A stretch of DNA of 64,000 nt. Origin: Flavobacterium soyae (GTDB lineage Bacteria > Bacteroidota > Bacteroidia > Flavobacteriales > Flavobacteriaceae). A program made the translations under genes and the position numbers. The notes under the pieces are model-generated. The model was not told where the DNA came from and did not search any database. It was given only the letters and a program-made list of their open reading frames with translations. The stretch is from contig NZ_JAJQXA010000008.1 in assembly GCF_021245985.1 (NCBI RefSeq), positions 62,001 through 126,000 of the forward strand, given 5' to 3'. Positions 44,978 to 57,200 of this stretch are shown one piece after another (the stretch's first letter is position 1; every line of letters starts with the position of its first letter).

Positions 44978-45036
44978 TAACTAACCAAAACCAAAATAAT
45001 AAATAACCAGTTTATTACATTACAAATGTCCGACAT
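44977..45036 (-). CDS. 19-residue hydrophobic peptide, copy 1
   Basis: ATG-to-TAA frame of 20 codons encoding M-S-D-I-C-N-V-I-N followed by the hydrophobic end WLFIILVLVS. It is long enough for one membrane helix. Every base from ATG to TAA is identical in copy 2, while flanking sequence varies. The stop codon is immediately followed by a strong terminator, as in small type I toxin genes. No consensus promoter is obvious upstream. That it is translated is inference. Confidence 0.45.
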   Translation of the reverse strand: MSDICNVINWLFIILVLVS

Positions 45037-45215
45037 ATATCAATCTTAAGCTGTTAAGGTCTTGTTATTACTTTGTTGGATATAAGTTAATGTTAGAGAT
45101 TTTCATATATAACTTTGCGTGCTTTGCGAAACCTTTGCGCTCTTTGCGGTAAAAATTATGCTCAAAGCAAGCAACCTCAAACAAAGAAAACTTGAAACCT
45201 GAAACCAAATTATTA

Positions 45216-45253
45216 CAAAAAAGAATGCCGGCATCTCGAAGACGCCGGCATCA
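45216..45253 (-). terminator. Terminator of peptide copy 2
   Basis: On the minus strand ATGCCGGC pairs with GCCGGCAT around an inner GTC/GAT pair and a TTCG-containing loop, followed by TCTTTTTTG. It starts within 3 bases of the peptide stop codon. Confidence 0.85.
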
Positions 45254-45254
45254 T

Positions 45255-45314
45255 TTAACTAACCAAAACCAAAATAATAAATAACCAGTTTATTACATTA
45301 CAAATGTCCGACAT
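45255..45314 (-). CDS. 19-residue hydrophobic peptide, copy 2
   Basis: Identical 20-codon frame to the one at 44977, encoding the same hydrophobic peptide ending in FIILVLVS. The shared ~35 bases upstream of the ATG are nearly identical and may hold a leader. Tandem copies of a tiny hydrophobic peptide followed by a terminator are a known pattern for type I toxin families such as Ldr and Ibs, but no antisense RNA could be confirmed here. Confidence 0.45.
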   Translation of the reverse strand: MSDICNVINWLFIILVLVS

Positions 45315-45475
45315 ATATCGATCTTAAGCTGTTAAGGTTTTGTTATTACTTTGTTGGACATAAGTTAAGATTCTTTAAATCGCTATTCTGAGCTTTCTGT
45401 AACGTTAAATAATTTTTGACTATTAAAATATAATAACAATCAATTTTGTTTATGGATATCGTAGAGATTAGTTTG

Positions 45476-45483
45476 TATATTTG
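45476..45483 (+). promoter_or_regulatory. Probable -7 box of katG
   Basis: TATATTTG matches TAnnTTTG and lies 91 bases upstream of the katG ATG; the nearest TTTG is 27 bases further, so a -33 match is weak. Peroxide-responsive activation would explain a weak -33, but this is inference. Confidence 0.4.
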
Positions 45484-45562
45484 ATAAAGTGTTAAAAATC
45501 AGTGAAATGTGATTTCTTAAAAAAATTAGCATCTCATAGAAAATAGTTAACTTTAATAATAA

Positions 45563-47767
<2,205 letters not shown>

Positions 47768-47808
47768 TTTTAAAAGGTTCAAAGCTTTTATACTTTATAA
47801 TAAAAATA

Positions 47809-47855
47809 AAACCCGACAGATTTTATCCCGAAGCTTCGGGGCTGTCGGGTTTGTT
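47809..47855 (+). terminator. Terminator of katG
   Basis: AAACCCGACAG / CTGTCGGGTTT outer stem encloses CCCGAAGCTTCGGG; T-rich sequence follows. The inner palindrome resembles the CCCGATAGCTATCGGG repeats. Confidence 0.8.
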
Positions 47856-48194
47856 TATTTTTAGGTTCAATCCCAATAGCTATCGGGACAGAGTTACAAA
47901 GGTTCAAAGTTATCAGAAAAGAAACCATCAGCGAAAACCTGTTCAATCTGTTCAATCTGCAGGCAAAAAAACTATAGAAAACAGCTTTTTCGATCTTCAA
48001 AATCAACAGAATTCATAAGCAAAAACTTAGCGTACTTAGCTTTGAAAAAGCATAATAAGAAATCAGCGAAAGCCTGTTCAATCAGTTGAATCTGCGGGTA
48101 AAATCTATAGACAACAGTCTTTGCGATCTTCAAAAAATCAACAGAATTCACAAAGCAAAAAAAACTCAGCGTTCTTTGTGCTTAAAAAAAAGCA
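47856..48194. repeat. Intergenic gap with two ~130-bp direct repeats
   Basis: The unit 'cagcgaaa.cctgttcaatc..' to 'tcaacagaattca..aagcaaaaac' occurs at about 47928-48053 and 48063-48190, with scattered changes. A CCCAATAGCTATCGGG element is at 47872-47887. No protein gene is supported. Confidence 0.7.
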
Positions 48195-49049
48195 TTATGA
48201 AAATACAACGGTTTTGTTACTGTAAACCATCGTTTTGCGTTCAGAATGCAATTTAATTGCCCTGGCTAAAACAATTCGTTCTAAGTCACGGCCTTTCATA
48301 ATAAAATCTTCGATTGAATGAATATGAGAAACTCTTGCAATATCCTGTTCGATAATTGGTCCTTCGTCTAATTCTTCGGTAACATAATGACTTGTAGCCC
48401 CAATAATTTTTACCCCGCGTTTAAATGCCGAGTGATAAGGTTTTGCACCAGGAAATGCCGGTAAAAAAGAATGGTGAATATTGATAATTCTATTCTCGTA
48501 AAGCGAAATTAATTTTGGTGTAATAATCTGCATATAGCGAGCTAAAACGATAAAATTAATCTCGTATCTTTTTAAAAGTTCAATTTGTTTGGCTTCGCCT
48601 TCTTCTTTATTGTCTTTTGTAAAAGGCACGCAGTGAAACGGAATATCAAATCGTTCTGCAATCGATCTTAAATCATTATGATTGCTGATAATAACCGGAA
48701 TTTCAACGTTTAATTCCCCAGCGCTGTATCGTCCTAAAATATCAAATAAACAGTGATCATATTTAGATACAAACAATGCCATTTTTGGCTTTTGTTCCTG
48801 ATTATACAAATGCCATGACATATTAAAATCGGCAGCAAGAGTTTTGTTGAAATCTTCTTTCAGGCTTTCAATCGTAATTTTCGGATTGGTAAATTCGCAT
48901 TCCAATCGCATAAAAAATACATTTTGCTCCACATCAACATGCTGATCGATATAGGTAATATTTCCTTCAACTTTTGCAATAAAAGTAGTCACCGAGGCGA
49001 TGATATTTTTTTGATCTTTGCAGTGAATGAGAAAGGTTATTTTTTGCAT
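48195..49049 (-). CDS. purU: Formyltetrahydrofolate deformylase
   Basis: 284-residue enzyme that hydrolyses 10-formyl-THF to formate and THF, balancing one-carbon pools. N-terminal ACT regulatory domain (1-85) and a formyltransferase-fold catalytic domain; active-site Asn190, His192 (NIHHSFLPAFPG) and Asp228 (ELDEGPIIEQD). Full length. It stands alone with repeats on both sides; no clear terminator is seen. Confidence 0.95.
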   Translation of the reverse strand: MQKITFLIHCKDQKNIIASVTTFIAKVEGNITYIDQHVDVEQNVFFMRLECEFTNPKITIESLKEDFNKTLAADFNMSWHLYNQEQKPKMALFVSKYDHCLFDILGRYSAGELNVEIPVIISNHNDLRSIAERFDIPFHCVPFTKDNKEEGEAKQIELLKRYEINFIVLARYMQIITPKLISLYENRIINIHHSFLPAFPGAKPYHSAFKRGVKIIGATSHYVTEELDEGPIIEQDIARVSHIHSIEDFIMKGRDLERIVLARAIKLHSERKTMVYSNKTVVFS

Positions 49050-49153
49050 TTGGTTTTATTGGTTAATCGGTTAATCGTTGATTTGTTTAATCGTTTAAAT
49101 GCTAAATCGTAAATTCGATTATACAATTAAACGATTAAACAGTTAAACGGAAA

Positions 49154-49873
49154 CTATTTTCCGTCCTGCATTGCAAAAACACTTTTTAATAAAGGTGTTG
49201 TTCTTGCACTGATATTATTACGGATTTCTTTTTCTTCTACGGCAATCATTTTAAAAACTCCTGCTAGTGCCTGATTAGTTGTATAATCAGTTAGATCAGG
49301 ATTTACTTTTTTTACTAGCGGAATGGTGTTGTATTTGTTGATGATTTTTGTCCAGACAACATCGGCACCCACTTTTTGAAAAGAACTTTTAATTACCGGA
49401 TTAAATTTTCCGTATAAAGCTGTTGTTGTACTTCCTTGTAAATAACTAGTTGCAGCACTGTCATTTCCTAATAAAATATTTTTAGCATCTGTAAATGACA
49501 TATTTTTAACAGCCGAAACAAATATTGGTGTTGCTTCTTTTACAGCATCTTCGGCTGCGCGGTTTAAAACTTTTATTCCTTCGTCGGCCAGTGAGCCAAG
49601 ACCAACTTTACGTAATGTAGCATCTACTTTTTGTAATTCTTCCGGCATTAAAATTTTTACGGCTTCATTTTTATAAAAACCATCTACAGCGGTTAATTTA
49701 CTTACTTGTTCAGTAATTCCTTTGTTAAGGGCTTCTTTTAGTCCAGAAGCAATATCAACTCCGCCAACTCCCGGAATCTGAGATGATATTTGAGGTAATT
49801 GATTTAAAGTCTGTTGTACCTGCGCACATGACGTTAGAGAAAATGTAACGGCTAATAAAAAAATCTTTTTCAT
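49154..49873 (-). CDS. DUF4197 lipoprotein
   Basis: 239 residues. Lipoprotein signal ending in SLTSC (Cys16). The mature part is helical and matches DUF4197 (GLKEALNKGITEQVSKL, ILLGNDSAATSYLQGSTTTALYGKF, YTTNQALAGVFKMIAVEEKEIR). The family is common in Proteobacteria and Bacteroidetes and is of unknown function. It is encoded 104 bases upstream of purU on the same strand, separated by AT-rich 'ttaatcgttt' repeats. Confidence 0.88.
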   Translation of the reverse strand: MKKIFLLAVTFSLTSCAQVQQTLNQLPQISSQIPGVGGVDIASGLKEALNKGITEQVSKLTAVDGFYKNEAVKILMPEELQKVDATLRKVGLGSLADEGIKVLNRAAEDAVKEATPIFVSAVKNMSFTDAKNILLGNDSAATSYLQGSTTTALYGKFNPVIKSSFQKVGADVVWTKIINKYNTIPLVKKVNPDLTDYTTNQALAGVFKMIAVEEKEIRNNISARTTPLLKSVFAMQDGK

Positions 49874-50045
49874 TTATTGGGGTTTTATTAAGGTTCAAAA
49901 ATACTACTTATTCAAAAATAAAGCCACAATTTATTTAACGACTCGTAACATTTTGTTTTATTATTAACAATTATAATGTTTTAATTTAATACAAAATCAA
50001 ATAGTAAAAAAACTCAGTATCTCAGCACCTTAGCATCTTTAAAAA

Positions 50046-50462
50046 CTATTTCTTCAATAAATCTATTTCTTCTTTTGTTTTCTCAATATAAACAGACATT
50101 TGATCGTATTTCCATTTTCCTCTTTTTGTGGCAACGATAAATAGGGCAGCTTTTCCTTTAGGGCCTTTTATCGGAATTTGTAAATCGCAATTTCCGGTAT
50201 TGCTGCTTGTGTTTATACTTCCAGATATCATTCCGTCAGTTTCAATTGGATTTCCTAATTTTTCGATTACAATTTTATTGTGCTGTACGGCTGTCATCGA
50301 CTCTTTAAAAACATCAGAATCTTTCATCATTGATGTTACTCCAAAAAATATTCCGCCAATAAATAAAGCAAAAAGTATTACAAGGCTTAAACAGCCTGTT
50401 GGCACAAACCATTTCCAGTTTCTGTCCCACCAATTTTTTTGAGGCTGATAATCATCATTCAT
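50046..50462 (-). CDS. Coa1-like (cytochrome oxidase assembly factor family) membrane protein
   Basis: 138 residues. A short cytoplasmic N-terminus (QPQKNWWDRNWKWFVPTG) leads into one TM helix (about 22-45) and a beta-rich extracytoplasmic domain (ESMTAVQHNKIVIEKLGNPIE, LQIPIKGPKGKAALFIVATK), which matches the Coa1/Tim21-like fold. In bacteria the function is unknown. It is on the same strand as the DUF4197 gene, 172 bases upstream. Confidence 0.78.
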   Translation of the reverse strand: MNDDYQPQKNWWDRNWKWFVPTGCLSLVILFALFIGGIFFGVTSMMKDSDVFKESMTAVQHNKIVIEKLGNPIETDGMISGSINTSSNTGNCDLQIPIKGPKGKAALFIVATKRGKWKYDQMSVYIEKTKEEIDLLKK

Positions 50463-50530
50463 AGTAATAAAAGGTTAATTTTTGATTAGGTTATTTTTCT
50501 GAAAGATATTAATTTTCAGATGAAACCAAA

Positions 50531-50569
50531 ACAAAAAAAATCACCTTATAAACTATAAGATGATTTTTT
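50531..50569 (-). terminator. Terminator of the SGNH lipoprotein gene
   Basis: On the minus strand AAAAAATCATCTTATA pairs with TATAAGGTGATTTTTT with one wobble; a T-run follows. It is a near copy of the terminator at 51644-51681. Confidence 0.85.
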
Positions 50570-50580
50570 GTTTTTAAGGT

Positions 50581-51456
50581 TTAACGATTATTAAAAGCTA
50601 TTTCTTCTAAGGCCTTTGGATTACTGATTACTTTATTTACTTCTTGTTTTCTCATATTGTCATTATCCCTAATTCCAGTACTTAAAATAAGTTTTTTAGG
50701 AATAATTGGTGTTTTATCAAATATAGTAGCATATAGTAAAACTGCTTGTAAAAAACCACCATCGTTTATAAAGTGAAGTATATTTTTACCATAACGAAGA
50801 TTATCTTTATTATTTTTTAAATATTTATAACCGTTTTTACCTTCATATGCATCTTTAACAGCATCACCAACCCTCAATAAACCTGCATTTTTAATAAAAG
50901 CGGCCGCTAAAATGGCATTTTTTTGTAATTCTTTATGATAATCATTATATTCTGAATTTGTATAAGCTAATGGAGACATATTTTGATAGACATATATTGC
51001 AACATCTGGACTGTTTTTATGTATTTTTTCCACGATTAATTTTAAGTTTGATCTATATTTTTCAAGATCTGTTAATGCAATTGGTGTCGATTCCTGAAGT
51101 ACAACAAAATCATAATAATTTCCATCCTTATCTATATTAGAAAAAATTTGGTTCGCTTCTGTTTTATTAGTATAATAAACTTTATCAAGTGAAACTCCCA
51201 TTGTTACCAATTGCTGCACATTTATATGTTTATTATTAGAATTACACAATTCCTGAAACAGTGTAGGGGCGCTTACAAAATATTCAATTTGACTATTTCC
51301 AATAAATAATATACGTGGAGGTCCTATAGCTTTTGGCGGTTTAGGTTTGCTGATTCCATCAGATATAATCCCATCATTTACTGTAGATTTATTGCATGAA
51401 ATAAATAAAGCTGGTATAGTAAAACTAAAAATTAAAACGTATTTTTTCATTTGCAA
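50581..51456 (-). CDS. SGNH/GDSL hydrolase lipoprotein
   Basis: 291 residues. Lipoprotein signal ending in LFISC (Cys21). Block I is IGNSQ with nucleophile Ser55; VVLQEST and a C-terminal block resembling D-x-x-H (LHFINDGGFLQAVLLYA) follow. SGNH hydrolases act as esterases on acyl or acetyl groups of carbohydrates or lipids. The typical block II Gly and block III Asn are not obvious, so activity is likely but not certain. It has its own terminator. Confidence 0.8.
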   Translation of the reverse strand: MQMKKYVLIFSFTIPALFISCNKSTVNDGIISDGISKPKPPKAIGPPRILFIGNSQIEYFVSAPTLFQELCNSNNKHINVQQLVTMGVSLDKVYYTNKTEANQIFSNIDKDGNYYDFVVLQESTPIALTDLEKYRSNLKLIVEKIHKNSPDVAIYVYQNMSPLAYTNSEYNDYHKELQKNAILAAAFIKNAGLLRVGDAVKDAYEGKNGYKYLKNNKDNLRYGKNILHFINDGGFLQAVLLYATIFDKTPIIPKKLILSTGIRDNDNMRKQEVNKVISNPKALEEIAFNNR

Positions 51457-51820
51457 ATGGATATAGGAATCTGCAAATCTCTATTTAATCTATGACCATA
51501 TATGCCTCAAAATGATTTTAAAGTAGTATTTTAAGACAAAAAAGATGTGGGTTTTACTTCAATATATTGGTTTATAGATATAGAAAAATCAGGAAACTCT
51601 AAAGCCCAATCTTTCTGTTATTTTTTGTCTCGCAGGTCTTATTAACAAAAAAATCACCTTATAAAATTTATAAGATGATTTAATTTTTTGTTTGAGATAA
51701 GCAAATTACTAAAAAAAACATTTTTTTTCAAGCAGAGTAGGGATTGCCTGATTGCCAGAATAGCTTTTGGTTTATCGTAACAAATTTATAACTAAGATTT
51801 TTAGGGACAAAAAAGGCAGT
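51457..51820. other. 364-bp gap with a terminator copy and a short gene-like remnant
   Basis: The minus-strand frame 51531-51617 encodes QKDWALEFPDFSISINQYIE and a short tail to TAA with no start codon. It looks gene-like but is only 28 codons and is preceded by a stop, so it may be a remnant. The remainder is AT-rich. Confidence 0.35.
51644..51681 (-). terminator. Terminator of the gene at 51821
   Basis: On the minus strand AAATCATCTTATA pairs with TATAAGGTGATTT (one wobble); a T-run follows. It is nearly identical to the element at 50531-50569. Confidence 0.8.
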
Positions 51821-52162
51821 TTAAACGTATTGTAAGCAATAAAGGTTTGGGTTGTAAACAGGATTTATTGTTTTTAAATCTGCCAGTACTGCATGTGTAT
51901 AATTTTGACCGCCAATAGCTAAATAAAATAAGGATTTAGAAAGATAAAGTGGTCTAAAAGGTATTGTATGCCAGCAATTTGCTACATTCTTAAAAAAATG
52001 TTTTACTGCATATTTCAATATCTTCTCTTCCGGACGAACAAAATAAATAGTTGAACTTTTAAATTTAGTCATCATATTAGGAAACATTACAAATTTTGCG
52101 CCTTGTTGAATTAGTAGGTTTATTTCAAAAAGTGTCAATCCTTCGATATTCTCTGTTTTCAT
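51821..52162 (-). CDS. Small conserved hypothetical protein (GGKFVxF...FKxSxxIYFV type)
   Basis: 113 residues. The ATG at 52162 is preferred over 52180 because MKTENIEGLTLFEI matches the natural start. The middle reads QQGAKFVMFPNMMTKFKSSTIYFVRPEE, with a short turn and IPFRPLYLSKSLFYLAIGG, a pattern of small Bacteroidetes proteins of unknown function. No signal peptide is evident. It is transcribed alone and is followed by the terminator at 51644-51681. Confidence 0.65.
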   Translation of the reverse strand: MKTENIEGLTLFEINLLIQQGAKFVMFPNMMTKFKSSTIYFVRPEEKILKYAVKHFFKNVANCWHTIPFRPLYLSKSLFYLAIGGQNYTHAVLADLKTINPVYNPNLYCLQYV

Positions 52163-52343
52163 GATAAATTGATTTTGCAATTAATATTAGTGGTAGTATT
52201 ACACTGCAAAGTTGCGACAGAAATCGAAATATTTTTAGACTTAAAAGTTTTAAAATTAATAAGTTAGGTTATTTTTTAAAATGAATAATCGGAAATTTAT
52301 TTAAGTAAATTTCCGATTATCTTTAGTTTATGATTTAATATAA

Positions 52344-53957
52344 TTAGTTTGCAGCTACACCATCAACAGGAAATAAGAAATTATTTAACTCGGTATCTTT
52401 TTCATAAACATCCTGATAAAAACTAATTTCTCCGGAATCATGTACCCACGAAGTAAAATAAGTAATATAAATAGGTATTTTATTTGGCAGCTTAAATGTA
52501 GTTTCAGTTTTTCCCTCCATTGCTGTATTTATCTTATCAGTTGTCCATTCCGGATAATCTTTAAGTATTGCAATGGCTAATTCTTTGGCTTTGTTTACAT
52601 TAATACAGCCATGGCTGAAAGTTCTTCTTTCAAAATCAAATAAACTTTTTGCAGGCGTATCGTGCATATAAATATCTTCAGGATTTGGGAAAATAAATTT
52701 TACTAATCCAAGAGAGTTATTAGGACCCGGTTTTTGTCTTACCAAACCGTTTACCATTTCCATATTATGATCTGCCAAATAATTAGGGTCGGCAGCTATT
52801 TTCATTTTTAATTCATTTTCAACAATACTTTGAGGAACCGTCCAGTACGGGCTGAAAACGATTTTATCAATATTTCCATTAAATATAGTGGTTTTAGTCA
52901 CCGCAGATCCCACAAAAACTTTAGAGGTAAGTTCCGGTTTTCCGTTTTTTACATACACCAATTCAAAAGAAGGAATATTTACAATAATATATTCTTTGTC
53001 TTTTAGAATTTTTGGAGAAATCCAGCGGCAGCGTTCCATGTTAACCATCAAGGTATTAATCTTGTCTTTAAGCGGAATATTCATTTCTTTAATATGATCT
53101 TCAGACAAAATGTAATTTGGTTTAAACCCGTTTCTAAGTTTATATTTCATTACACCATCCATTAATTCACGATCATAAAAATTACTTTTTGAATCATGCT
53201 CTAAATCACCCAAAATAAATAATCTCGTTCTAACTTGTCCAATTGTAGGTGTATTGGCATCAGGTCGTAAATCTTTATAAGGAGATTCGGCAGCAATGGG
53301 TTTCCAGACACCGGATTTATCTATTTCTCTGTATTTTTTAAGAGCATCCTGCAATTTATAGTATTGGTTAAAAAGAAGCTCGTCATTTTTCTCTAATAAT
53401 GTAGGTTCGGTCATTAAAGAATCTAACAAAGTATCATAAGATATTTCTTTTTTTGGAAGAAGCCATCCTGTTTTTTTAGCAGTTTCGGCATCCAAACCAA
53501 CATACACACGATTCATGTATATAATATATGCAGTACTCAAAAGCATATCAGAATCTGTTTTTGATGGTTTATCAGTTGATCTTTTTTTAAAAATCTGATC
53601 AATTTCATATTTATAAGGAAGCTCAAAAATTAAACCTTCCTCATAAGTATCATTCAATTTGGCGTACAAGGTTTTTCCAAACTCATTGATTTTGTCATCC
53701 TCAAACCAAATTGGTTCATAAGATCTGGTTTTGTACAATGACACAACCTCGTTTTGATATTTTTTTAGATCAGAATATCTTTTAAAAAAATCAGCCAGAA
53801 CTTCATTATCAACTTTTGTATCTGAATTGTTATTCTGATAAGATTTATTCAAACTTATGTTTTCTTCGGGATTACTATTATTATGCTTACTAAAAGATAA
53901 TATAGTGAAACTAAGAGCTAAAATTATACTTAGTGGATATATTGTTTTCATCTTCAT
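52344..53957 (-). CDS. L,D-transpeptidase (YcbB/LdtD-like) with peptidoglycan-binding-type domain
   Basis: 537-residue periplasmic enzyme that makes 3-3 cross-links or attaches proteins to peptidoglycan. Signal anchor at 8-22, a helical substrate-scaffold region (about 60-300, YcbB-like) and the YkuD catalytic domain (about 320-490). Active site His432, His449 and Cys451 in FERRTFSHGCINVNKAKEL. The length and layout match LdtD/YcbB of Bacteroidetes. It has no clear partner gene. Confidence 0.93.
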   Translation of the reverse strand: MKMKTIYPLSIILALSFTILSFSKHNNSNPEENISLNKSYQNNNSDTKVDNEVLADFFKRYSDLKKYQNEVVSLYKTRSYEPIWFEDDKINEFGKTLYAKLNDTYEEGLIFELPYKYEIDQIFKKRSTDKPSKTDSDMLLSTAYIIYMNRVYVGLDAETAKKTGWLLPKKEISYDTLLDSLMTEPTLLEKNDELLFNQYYKLQDALKKYREIDKSGVWKPIAAESPYKDLRPDANTPTIGQVRTRLFILGDLEHDSKSNFYDRELMDGVMKYKLRNGFKPNYILSEDHIKEMNIPLKDKINTLMVNMERCRWISPKILKDKEYIIVNIPSFELVYVKNGKPELTSKVFVGSAVTKTTIFNGNIDKIVFSPYWTVPQSIVENELKMKIAADPNYLADHNMEMVNGLVRQKPGPNNSLGLVKFIFPNPEDIYMHDTPAKSLFDFERRTFSHGCINVNKAKELAIAILKDYPEWTTDKINTAMEGKTETTFKLPNKIPIYITYFTSWVHDSGEISFYQDVYEKDTELNNFLFPVDGVAAN

Positions 53958-54244
53958 TTCAAATTTTACGTTAGTACTTAGACTTTAAGTTCCGGGTAAA
54001 AATTTGGGGTCTTTTCTACACTGCTAAATTACTTTAGGTTACTGATAATGAGTTGCTTTATTACATTTAGATTTTGCAAGATTGCCATGTTGTAGGTTTA
54101 TATAGTATAAATCAGATGTTTATAAAATTTGTTACCCTAGTTATTAACGAAATCGATATATTTTTTAAAAACATAAAGGTTAGAGCATAAACAAATATTA
54201 AAATATTTTGTAAATTGCTCCCTTAAAATTATCATATTCATAAA
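53958..54244. other. Divergent intergenic gap between L,D-transpeptidase and icmF
   Basis: AT-rich, no ORF of substance. Promoters for both divergent genes should lie here, but no full TTTG-N19-TAnnTTTG was found by eye. Confidence 0.4.
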
Positions 54245-57200
54245 ATGGAACAACAAATACCATATATTCCTAAAAATAAAGTAAGAATTGTCACAGCTGC
54301 TTCGCTTTTTGACGGTCATGATGCAGCAATTAACATCATGCGTCGTATTATTCAGTCAACCGGAGTTGAGGTAATTCACCTGGGACATGACCGAAGTGTT
54401 GAAGAAGTGGTTAATACTGCCATTCAGGAAGATGCCAATGCCATTGCAATGACATCATATCAGGGCGGACACAACGAATACTTTAAATATATGTATGACT
54501 TGCTTCATGAAAAAGGAGCGGGGCATATTAAAATTTTTGGCGGCGGCGGCGGAGTAATTCTGCCAAGCGAAATTTCTGAATTACATGAATATGGAATTAC
54601 CCGAATTTACGCGCCGGATGACGGCCGTTCTTTAGGACTTCAGGGAATGATTAATGATTTGGTGCAGCAGGCTGATTTTCCTATTGGAGATAAATTAAAC
54701 GGAGAAATCGATCATATCGAAAATAAAGTTCCAACGGCAATTGCACGTTTAATTTCTGCAGCCGAGAATTTTCCTGAAATTGCAAAACCAGTTTTTGATA
54801 AAATTCACGAAAGCAATGCAACGTCTAAAATTCCGGTTTTAGGAATAACGGGAACGGGTGGAGCCGGAAAATCATCTTTGGTTGATGAATTGGTTCGTCG
54901 TTTTTTAATTGATTTTCCAGAGAAAACAATCGGATTAATTTCTGTCGATCCTTCTAAGAGAAAAACCGGAGGGGCGCTTTTAGGAGATAGAATCCGTATG
55001 AATGCTATTAATAATCCTCGTGTTTATATGCGTTCGCTGGCGACACGTCAGTCGAATCTGGCTTTATCTAAATATGTTGCTGAAGCGATTCAGGTTCTGA
55101 AAGCTGCAAAATACGATTTGATTATTCTGGAAACTTCAGGAATTGGACAATCTGATACCGAAATTATGGATCATTCTGATGTTTCTTTATATGTAATGAC
55201 ACCCGAGTTTGGAGCGGCAACACAATTGGAAAAAATCGACATGCTTGATTTTGCCGATTTAGTGGCTTTGAATAAATTTGATAAAAGAGGCGCGCTTGAT
55301 GCTTTGCGTGATGTAAAAAAACAATATCAGCGCAACCATAATTTATGGGATAAAAATCCAGATGAAATGCCGGTTTTTGGAACAATTGCTTCGCAGTTTA
55401 ACGATCCTGGAATGAACACGCTTTATAAAGCAATTATGGATAAAGTGGTTGAAAAAACGAATTCTGAGTTGAAATCGACTTTTGAAATCACAAAAGAAAT
55501 GAGCGAGAAAATCTTCGTGATTCCGCCACACAGAACCCGTTATTTATCTGAAATTGCAGAGAATAACAGATCTTATGATGAAATCGCACTTTCGCAGCAA
55601 AAAGTAGCGCAGAAATTATACGGGATTTTCAAAACTATAGAATCTGTTTCTGGAAAAGTTCCTCAAATAAATAAAGCAGGAATCGATGATTCGACTGTTT
55701 TACCAAGTGCAGCGCAGCCACATGACGAAAACAGAATCTTTTTAAATCTTTTACTAAATCAGTTTGATAAAGTAAAAATGGATTTAGATCCGTACAATTG
55801 GGAAATTATCCTGAATTGGGATGAAAAAGTAGCGAAATATAAAAATCCGGTTTACTCGTTTAAAGTTCGTGATAAAGAAATCAAGATTGCAACACATTCG
55901 GAGAGTTTATCACATTTACAGATTCCGAAAATTGCTTTGCCTAAATATGAAGGCTGGGGCGATATTTTGCGTTGGAATTTACAGGAAAATGTTCCTGGAG
56001 AATTTCCTTTTGCTTCGGGATTATATCCGTTTAAACGTGAAGGCGAGGATCCGTCAAGAATGTTTGCGGGCGAGGGCGGACCAGAAAGAACCAATAAACG
56101 TTTTCATTATGTAAGTGCGGGAATGCCTGCAAAACGTCTTTCGACAGCATTTGACAGCGTTACTTTATACGGAAACGATCCAGATATACGCCCGGATATT
56201 TACGGAAAAATTGGAAATGCCGGAGTTTCAATCTGCTGTTTAGACGATGCAAAAAAGCTGTATTCAGGTTTTGATTTGGTTCATGCTTTAACATCTGTAA
56301 GTATGACAATAAACGGGCCTGCGCCAATGCTTTTAGGCTTTTTTATGAATGCGGCGATTGATCAGCAATGCGAATTGTATATTAAAGCCAATGAATTAGA
56401 AAAAGAAGTTGAAGCTAAAATCAACAAAATATATGCTGGAAAAGGTATTGAAAGACCAAAATACCAAGGCGATTTACCAGAAGGGAATAATGGTTTAGGA
56501 TTAATGCTTTTGGGCGTTACCGGAGATCAGGTTTTACCTTTGGAGGTTTATAATGAAATAAAAGTTAAAACATTATCACAAGTTCGTGGAACGGTTCAAG
56601 CCGATATTTTAAAAGAAGATCAGGCGCAGAATACGTGTATTTTCTCAACCGAATTTGCGTTGCGATTAATGGGCGACGTTCAGGAATATTTTATTACTAA
56701 AAACGTTCGTAATTTCTATTCCGTTTCGATTTCAGGATATCATATTGCCGAGGCGGGAGCGAACCCAATTACGCAATTAGCTTTTACGCTTTCAAATGGT
56801 TTCACTTACGTGGAATATTATTTGAGCCGTGGAATGAATATCAACGATTTTGGACCAAATTTATCGTTCTTCTTCTCAAACGGAGTTGATCCAGAATATT
56901 CGGTTATTGGACGTGTGGCGCGTAAAATTTGGGCAAAAGCCATGAAAAACAAATACGGAGCTAACGAAAGAGCGCAAATGTTGAAATATCATATTCAGAC
57001 TTCGGGACGTTCGTTACACGCACAGGAAATTGATTTTAATGATATTAGAACAACTTTACAAGCTTTATATGCTATTTATGATAACTGTAATTCGTTACAC
57101 ACTAATGCTTACGACGAAGCGATTACAACGCCTACAGAAGAATCTGTACGTCGTGCAATGGCAATTCAGTTGATTATTAATAAAGAATTAGGTTTAGCGA

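Larger units (their letters stand above)
44811..45366. repeat. Tandem duplication, copies offset by 278 bp
   Basis: From 44979 and 45257 about 111 bases match with three changes, all upstream of the peptide start. The flanking parts ('gcgctctttgcg', 'cttgaaac.tgaaac') are looser. The hairpins differ in bases but keep the GCCGGC stem. Confidence 0.85.

Noticed and set aside
47788..48006. 72-codon minus-strand frame after katG
   Set aside because: It spans the katG terminator and repeat units.
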